Assembly: GCA_947174835.1 (NCBI GenBank)
Contig: CAMWKM010000013.1
Location: forward strand, 1-35,220
Direction: 5' to 3'
DNA from: an uncultured Prevotella sp.
Lineage (GTDB): Bacteria; Bacteroidota; Bacteroidia; Bacteroidales; Bacteroidaceae
Length of the DNA: 35,220 bases
Shown here: piece after piece, positions 31,548 through 35,220 of the stretch
Position numbering within the stretch: position 1 is the first letter of the stretch
Layout of the letters: each line of letters begins with the position of its first letter
Program-made: the position numbers and the translations under genes
The notes under the pieces: generated by a model
What the model saw: the letters and a program-made list of their open reading frames with translations, nothing else
Database searches by the model: none
What the model was told of the DNA's origin: nothing

Positions 31548-32465
31548 ATGGGAAAGACAACAAAAGCCTTTGTGCTGAATGAACTGAAAGACTATGTGAT
31601 GATCACCATCGCAATGATTTCCTATTGTATCGGGTGGAACGTCTTCCTGCTACCCAATAACATTTCGACGGGTGGCGTAGCTGGTGTCTCATCTATCTTG
31701 TTTTGGGGAACCGGCATACCGGCACAGATTTATTATTTTGCCATCAATGCCGTCCTGCTCATTGCAGCCCTACATATTCTGGGATGGAAATTCTGTGTGA
31801 AGACTGTCTATGCCGTTATCGCACTGACGGTAGCCTCCACAGTGGCCACCCAACTGTATCATGAACATTGGCTGAGCGACCAACCTTTCATGGCTGCCAT
31901 CATCGGTGCTGTGTTCTGCGGATCGGGCGTTGGCTTGGTACTGGCCAACAACGGTTCGACAGGCGGTACTGATATCATTGCCGCCATTGTCAATAAATAC
32001 CGCGAAATATCACTGGGGCGCGTCATTCTCATCTGCGATGTATTTATCATCAGCAGCAGTTATCTGGTGCTACGCGATTTCGAACGTGTGCTCTATGGCT
32101 ATGTGGTACTCTATGTCACAGCCTTTTGCATTGACTGGGTGATCAACTCTATGCGCAGTTCAGTTCAGTTCTTCATTATCAGCGACAAGTACGAGGAGAT
32201 TGGCGAGCGCATCAACCACGAGCCCCATCGCGGTTGCACCGTCATTGATGCCCACGGTTTTTATTCGGGCAAGGAAGTAAAGATGCTTTTCGTGCTGGCC
32301 AACAAGCGACAGAGTGACATCATCTTCCGCCTAATCAACGAGGTAGATCCTCATGCTTTTGTTTCACAAAGTGCTGTCATCGGTGTCTATGGCGAGGGCT
32401 TCAATCGTTTCAAGATGAGGCGGAAGAGTCCTAAATCACCGACTGACGCTATCACAACCTCCTGA
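31548..32465 (+). CDS. YitT-family membrane protein (DUF161 + DUF2179)
   Basis: The 305-residue protein has about five membrane segments in residues 16-195, including the paired glycine-rich motifs 'NNISTGGVAG' (about 38-47) and 'NNGSTGGTDIIAA' (about 136-148) of the YitT family. A soluble C-terminal domain (about 205-290) follows, with 'RGCTVIDAHGFYSGKEVKML' character, as in DUF2179. YitT proteins are conserved inner-membrane proteins of unsettled transport function. It has its own promoter, divergent from the LOS operon, and its stop lies 2 bp from the convergent neighbour with no visible terminator. Confidence 0.92.
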   Translation: MGKTTKAFVLNELKDYVMITIAMISYCIGWNVFLLPNNISTGGVAGVSSILFWGTGIPAQIYYFAINAVLLIAALHILGWKFCVKTVYAVIALTVASTVATQLYHEHWLSDQPFMAAIIGAVFCGSGVGLVLANNGSTGGTDIIAAIVNKYREISLGRVILICDVFIISSSYLVLRDFERVLYGYVVLYVTAFCIDWVINSMRSSVQFFIISDKYEEIGERINHEPHRGCTVIDAHGFYSGKEVKMLFVLANKRQSDIIFRLINEVDPHAFVSQSAVIGVYGEGFNRFKMRRKSPKSPTDAITTS

Positions 32466-32467
32466 AT

Positions 32468-33631
32468 TTACATTTCCTTCAGTACCCTCTTTGTCCCTCT
32501 GTATATATAGCCGCAATAGTAAGCGGTGACGGTGAGAGGATCAAATGGAAAGAGGATGAAAGACCTGTGGCTATAATGGAGAAGGGAACGGAACTTGCGA
32601 TGCATCAATGAACGGGGCAATTTGGAAGTGGAAGCAGCGTATCGGCCAAAATTACCTTCACGCAAGATCATAGCAAGTATCCTATCTGATTTCCTGCTGT
32701 ATTCTGCCGAATAGAAGGGACATTCCATTTCAGGAAGCCCAAGATAGTGTACGGCGATGGGAGTAAAGATGCGCCACGCACGGAGTAGACGGAAACTACG
32801 AAGCTGTTCCTGAAGTTCCTGCCTGTTTATGTCGTCCTTGTGAGCATGGAGTAACATGACCCAATCACAAAGATGACGCAATCCAACACCACCGTTTATG
32901 AAGTGATGGTACATGTGCAAGAAGACAAAGATAACATCGAAAAGTGGAGATGGAGTAGCTATATCCTTACCTCCGATGTTGATATGACGGAGAGAGGACG
33001 AGAGCTGACAGCGACTCCATGCCTGAAACCTGCGGTTGGCACCAGGAAGAGGCAGGCGGGCGGCAATGCGGTGAAGTTCTATGTGTACACCGTGAAGATA
33101 GCAGCCATAGTGCTTTTCTGTGGGAAAGAACTGTTTCTGACTATCCCATCCGAGACGGTGTACGGTTTCGCAGATATGGCGATAGGCTTCCTCACCGACA
33201 TAAAGATCTATATCTCCGCACTGACGGAGTTCAGGACGTGGATAGTAACGTGCGTAAGCCTGTCCTTTGAGAAGTACCGGAGTGAGGCCCTCTGACTGGA
33301 GAAGAGCAATGGCTTCAGCCACACAGGTGTCGAGAAGCGAATGGGTACGTAGGTTACGCAAGGAGTAAGAGCAGGCTTTCTGAAGCCATTCCTTGGAAGG
33401 CGGCAGGATTGGGAGGGGCACATTTATAGCGCTCTCTATGGTCAGAATGGCAATAGTATGGCACGTAGCCAGCGTACCAATTGCGTCCCAATCGGGAGTA
33501 CACGAAATAAAAGGTTGAGGGTCTACAGGTGTTTGCCAAAGGGACGCGCGGACAAGAGCGAAGAGATGACCGTTTATCCGACACGCGTGATATTCATTGT
33601 TCCCCTTCGGGTGTCGTCGTTCCCTGTCCAT
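32468..33631 (-). CDS. Nucleotidyltransferase-fold protein (PF14907-like)
   Basis: The 387-residue protein contains 'VLLKGQAYARYYPRPELRQ' (119-137) followed by 'GDIDLYVG' (139-146), the core of the 'uncharacterised nucleotidyltransferase' family, plus 'HGVHIELH' as a second acidic/His element. Family members often lie near polysaccharide or peptide-modification genes, but no substrate is established. No signal peptide. The only good start (33631) overlaps the 3' end of the fimbrillin-like gene by 38 nt, with GGAAG upstream as ribosome-binding site. No later ATG, GTG or TTG occurs in the first 30 codons. The overlap implies co-transcription. Confidence 0.8.
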   Translation of the reverse strand: MDRERRHPKGNNEYHACRINGHLFALVRASLWQTPVDPQPFISCTPDWDAIGTLATCHTIAILTIESAINVPLPILPPSKEWLQKACSYSLRNLRTHSLLDTCVAEAIALLQSEGLTPVLLKGQAYARYYPRPELRQCGDIDLYVGEEAYRHICETVHRLGWDSQKQFFPTEKHYGCYLHGVHIELHRIAARLPLPGANRRFQAWSRCQLSSSLRHINIGGKDIATPSPLFDVIFVFLHMYHHFINGGVGLRHLCDWVMLLHAHKDDINRQELQEQLRSFRLLRAWRIFTPIAVHYLGLPEMECPFYSAEYSRKSDRILAMILREGNFGRYAASTSKLPRSLMHRKFRSLLHYSHRSFILFPFDPLTVTAYYCGYIYRGTKRVLKEM

Positions 33632-34772
33632 TCTGCAGTTTCTTCCATTCCGATGTCAGCATCAGCTTTCTTTCTCCTTTTTCCGTTCCTACTGCCGTCA
33701 GGTCAAACCAATAGCGTTTACCTGCCTCAATCACAGTATTGAAATTGGGAATGGTAATAGAATAAGGATGGTCTGTATCATGTTTCTTAATAACACTAAT
33801 GGTGAGGTTTTCACCCTTACTATCATTCATTATTCTCGGAACTGTGGAAATATAAAGTTCATAAGATTCTTTTTGGGGTATAGGATCGCCTGCGTCATCA
33901 GTATCATTCTTTCCGTTTATAGTGATACCTATATTATCAGTGTACACCTCATCATAGCTATAAAGTTTTTTATCCTCTTCATTATCATAAACACATAAGG
34001 ACATGTCATCATTGACGCTAAAACACATTGTAACATTAAAAAAAGAATTTGTTCCCGGATACTTGAACTCTATTTTTGTGGGATATAGGTCTTCACCTGT
34101 CTCGTTGTGGAGAGTTACGCGTATCAGTGCCGACAGATGCTTGAAATGCAAATCAGGAATCTGACCGTTATCATCAGCCTTTACAACATCATACATCTTA
34201 AAGTTGTCCTTCATATAACTTAGGGATTCATCATTTGGTTTCCCTACTATATACTGTGGGTTATTGTCTTCTGTGCCGGCATTTAATAGTTTAAAAATAT
34301 TTCTTTCATCGTAGATAATATTCCCATTATTATTGCCTATAGCATACCTTTCCAATGAATTATTACATGCCAGAATAACATCTCCATTCTTAACGATAAG
34401 AGGTTTTGTAGCATGTCCATCCCCTGGGGTTCTATCGTCAAATATAAACTCTGCATTTTTCCTATTTGGATCTTTTAAATCCTTAATATAGTAAGCAGCA
34501 TCCTTAGGGTTATCTTCAAAATTGGAAAGATTATATAAGAAAATCTGATCCCCTTCGTTCCACATAAAGATTTCTCCATCTTCTGCCTTTTCAGTGCCAT
34601 ACTTCACTTGCGCTCTGGTCTGATTAGAATTGGAGATTGATGCCTTTATTGTAGTAACACGTTGTGGCAGGACGGTTTCCTGATAGTTTTCAGACACCTG
34701 TTCACTTTCAGACTGACATGCATACAGTAATGGCAACATAAAAACCGCGGCCAATATCTCTTTAATTCTCAT
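33594..34772 (-). CDS. Fimbrillin-like surface lipoprotein
   Basis: The 392-residue protein has a lipoprotein signal (MRIKEILAAVFMLPLLYAC, Cys19), then a Ser/Glu-rich linker. 'TTIKASISNSNQTRAQV' followed by 'FMWNEGDQIFLY' (about 69-80) is the typical opening of fimbrillin-type (Mfa-like/FimA-like) Bacteroidales proteins. 'HFKHLSALIRVTLHNETG' and a C-terminal 'VIEAGKRYWFDLTA...LTSEWKKL' close the two beta-sandwich domains as in that family. It probably forms or anchors a pilus-like surface structure. It follows a 41-residue peptide gene by 28 bp and overlaps the nucleotidyltransferase-fold gene downstream. Confidence 0.85.
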   Translation of the reverse strand: MRIKEILAAVFMLPLLYACQSESEQVSENYQETVLPQRVTTIKASISNSNQTRAQVKYGTEKAEDGEIFMWNEGDQIFLYNLSNFEDNPKDAAYYIKDLKDPNRKNAEFIFDDRTPGDGHATKPLIVKNGDVILACNNSLERYAIGNNNGNIIYDERNIFKLLNAGTEDNNPQYIVGKPNDESLSYMKDNFKMYDVVKADDNGQIPDLHFKHLSALIRVTLHNETGEDLYPTKIEFKYPGTNSFFNVTMCFSVNDDMSLCVYDNEEDKKLYSYDEVYTDNIGITINGKNDTDDAGDPIPQKESYELYISTVPRIMNDSKGENLTISVIKKHDTDHPYSITIPNFNTVIEAGKRYWFDLTAVGTEKGERKLMLTSEWKKLQNGQGTTTPEGEQ

Positions 34773-34800
34773 AAATCTTAATTATTAAATACAATTTAAA

Positions 34801-34926
34801 TTACCCCCAAAAGCCTCCGTTTTCCCAGTTAGAGCCACTTCCATTCAACATTGGCTGTTCAAGCTCCATATTCACGACCTCGGATTTCGGTTTAATATAC
34901 TCCCTTTTTGTTCTTGATTCTTCCAT
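34801..34926 (-). CDS. 41-residue peptide with Gly/Trp-rich C-terminus
   Basis: An ATG at 34926, just after AAGGGGT, opens a frame of 41 codons ending in TAA at 34801. The N-terminal half is charged (MEESRTKREYIKPKSEVV), the middle is acidic-hydrophobic (NMELEQPML), and the end is NGSGSNWENGGFWG. It has no signal peptide. The pattern (a 'YIKP' element, 'ML.GSG', glycine/aromatic tail) resembles short Bacteroidota peptides seen next to surface or modification genes, but I cannot name a family. A good promoter precedes it, and it heads the fimbrillin-like unit. Confidence 0.6.
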   Translation of the reverse strand: MEESRTKREYIKPKSEVVNMELEQPMLNGSGSNWENGGFWG

Positions 34927-35220
34927 ACCCCTTAAATTTCTCAACTCAATTCTTTATTTTTATGAATGACGTGGCAAAGTTACGAATAAAATCCGAGAAA
35001 CTCAAGCCTTTGGGAGGGATTTCTCTCGCTATGGAGCAATTTGGCTCACAGCCCTCAGCACCGTTTGCAGCCTCCAAACGCATCGTTTGGAGCCTCCATT
35101 CCCCCGGAAACCGACACTAACACACAACCACCGCCGCCAAAGACCACCCGTCACCTCCACGCGAGAGTCCGGGACGGGACACCGGCAGGCATCGGCAGTG
35201 ATACCTATACAACATCCTAC
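34927..35220. other. Non-coding right edge with a repeat-hairpin
   Basis: No convincing gene was seen in these 294 bp. They hold the promoter at 34975-35005 and a 9-bp hairpin CTCCAAACG/CGTTTGGAG (35072-35080 with 35084-35092, 3-nt loop). The near-identical 14-mers CGTTTGCAGCCTCC (35062) and CGTTTGGAGCCTCC (35084) form a direct repeat. Confidence 0.5.
34975..35005 (-). promoter_or_regulatory. Promoter of the peptide-fimbrillin unit
   Basis: On the minus strand TTG (35005-35003), 20 nt, then TAACTTTG (34982-34975). The leader to the peptide start at 34926 is about 45 nt. Confidence 0.65.

Noticed and set aside
34908..35120. 70-codon plus-strand frame at the right edge
   Set aside because: It runs through the promoter and hairpin of the minus-strand unit, with low-quality composition and no upstream promoter.

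Overview
The window comes from a Bacteroidota chromosome, most likely order Bacteroidales and family Prevotellaceae. Many intergenic gaps carry the Bacteroidota -7 promoter box TAnnTTTG (often TACCTTTG or TAACTTTG). The gene content agrees: a fimbrillin-like lipoprotein, a DUF4988/PL29-type lipoprotein, a lone LytTR regulator, YitT, a split 5'-nucleotidase, and a pectate lyase ending in a 'YDLQGRQL' tail. The genus is inferred from these features; no marker-gene comparison was possible. No tRNA, rRNA, CRISPR array, phage or classical insertion sequence was seen.

Layout. 1-356: start of a lipoprotein gene running off the left edge. 596-958: LytTR regulator. 1432-4113: gpmI and an acetyltransferase-like gene, closed by a bidirectional hairpin against a PurF paralogue (4168-5640, minus strand) that has lost its glutaminase nucleophile. 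5728-7717: PAP2/IPC-synthase-like membrane protein and a nucleotide-sugar-type SDR. 7843-11306: secreted pectate lyase translationally coupled to a FecE-like ATPase. 11404-11595: MITE-like palindromic element. 11623-13250: split 5'-nucleotidase. 13418-13783: rplS with a leader and terminator.

13850-31445 is a surface-glycan block. Its left part (13850-22641) holds three GT4 glycosyltransferases, a GT2 membrane glycosyltransferase, a HisC/CobD-like PLP enzyme, a LicC-like nucleotidyltransferase and two LicD-like transferases. I read it as a pathway that makes an activated phospho-amino-alcohol (for example phosphoethanolamine or phosphocholine) and places it on a glycan. Its right part is a tightly overlapping seven-gene minus-strand operon: miaB, an MsbA-like flippase, an LtaS-like sulfatase-fold transferase, glf, an LpxL-like acyltransferase, a Kdo/WaaP-type kinase and a GT9 heptosyltransferase-like gene. 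Together these suggest assembly, decoration and export of a lipooligosaccharide.

31548-35220 holds a YitT transporter-like gene, a nucleotidyltransferase-fold gene overlapping a fimbrillin-like lipoprotein gene, and a 41-residue peptide gene that heads the latter unit. The most unusual non-coding features are an eight-copy repeat array with 22-bp period upstream of licD2 (20374-20549), a 25-nt alternating purine-pyrimidine tract beside it, and the MITE-like element at 11404-11595.
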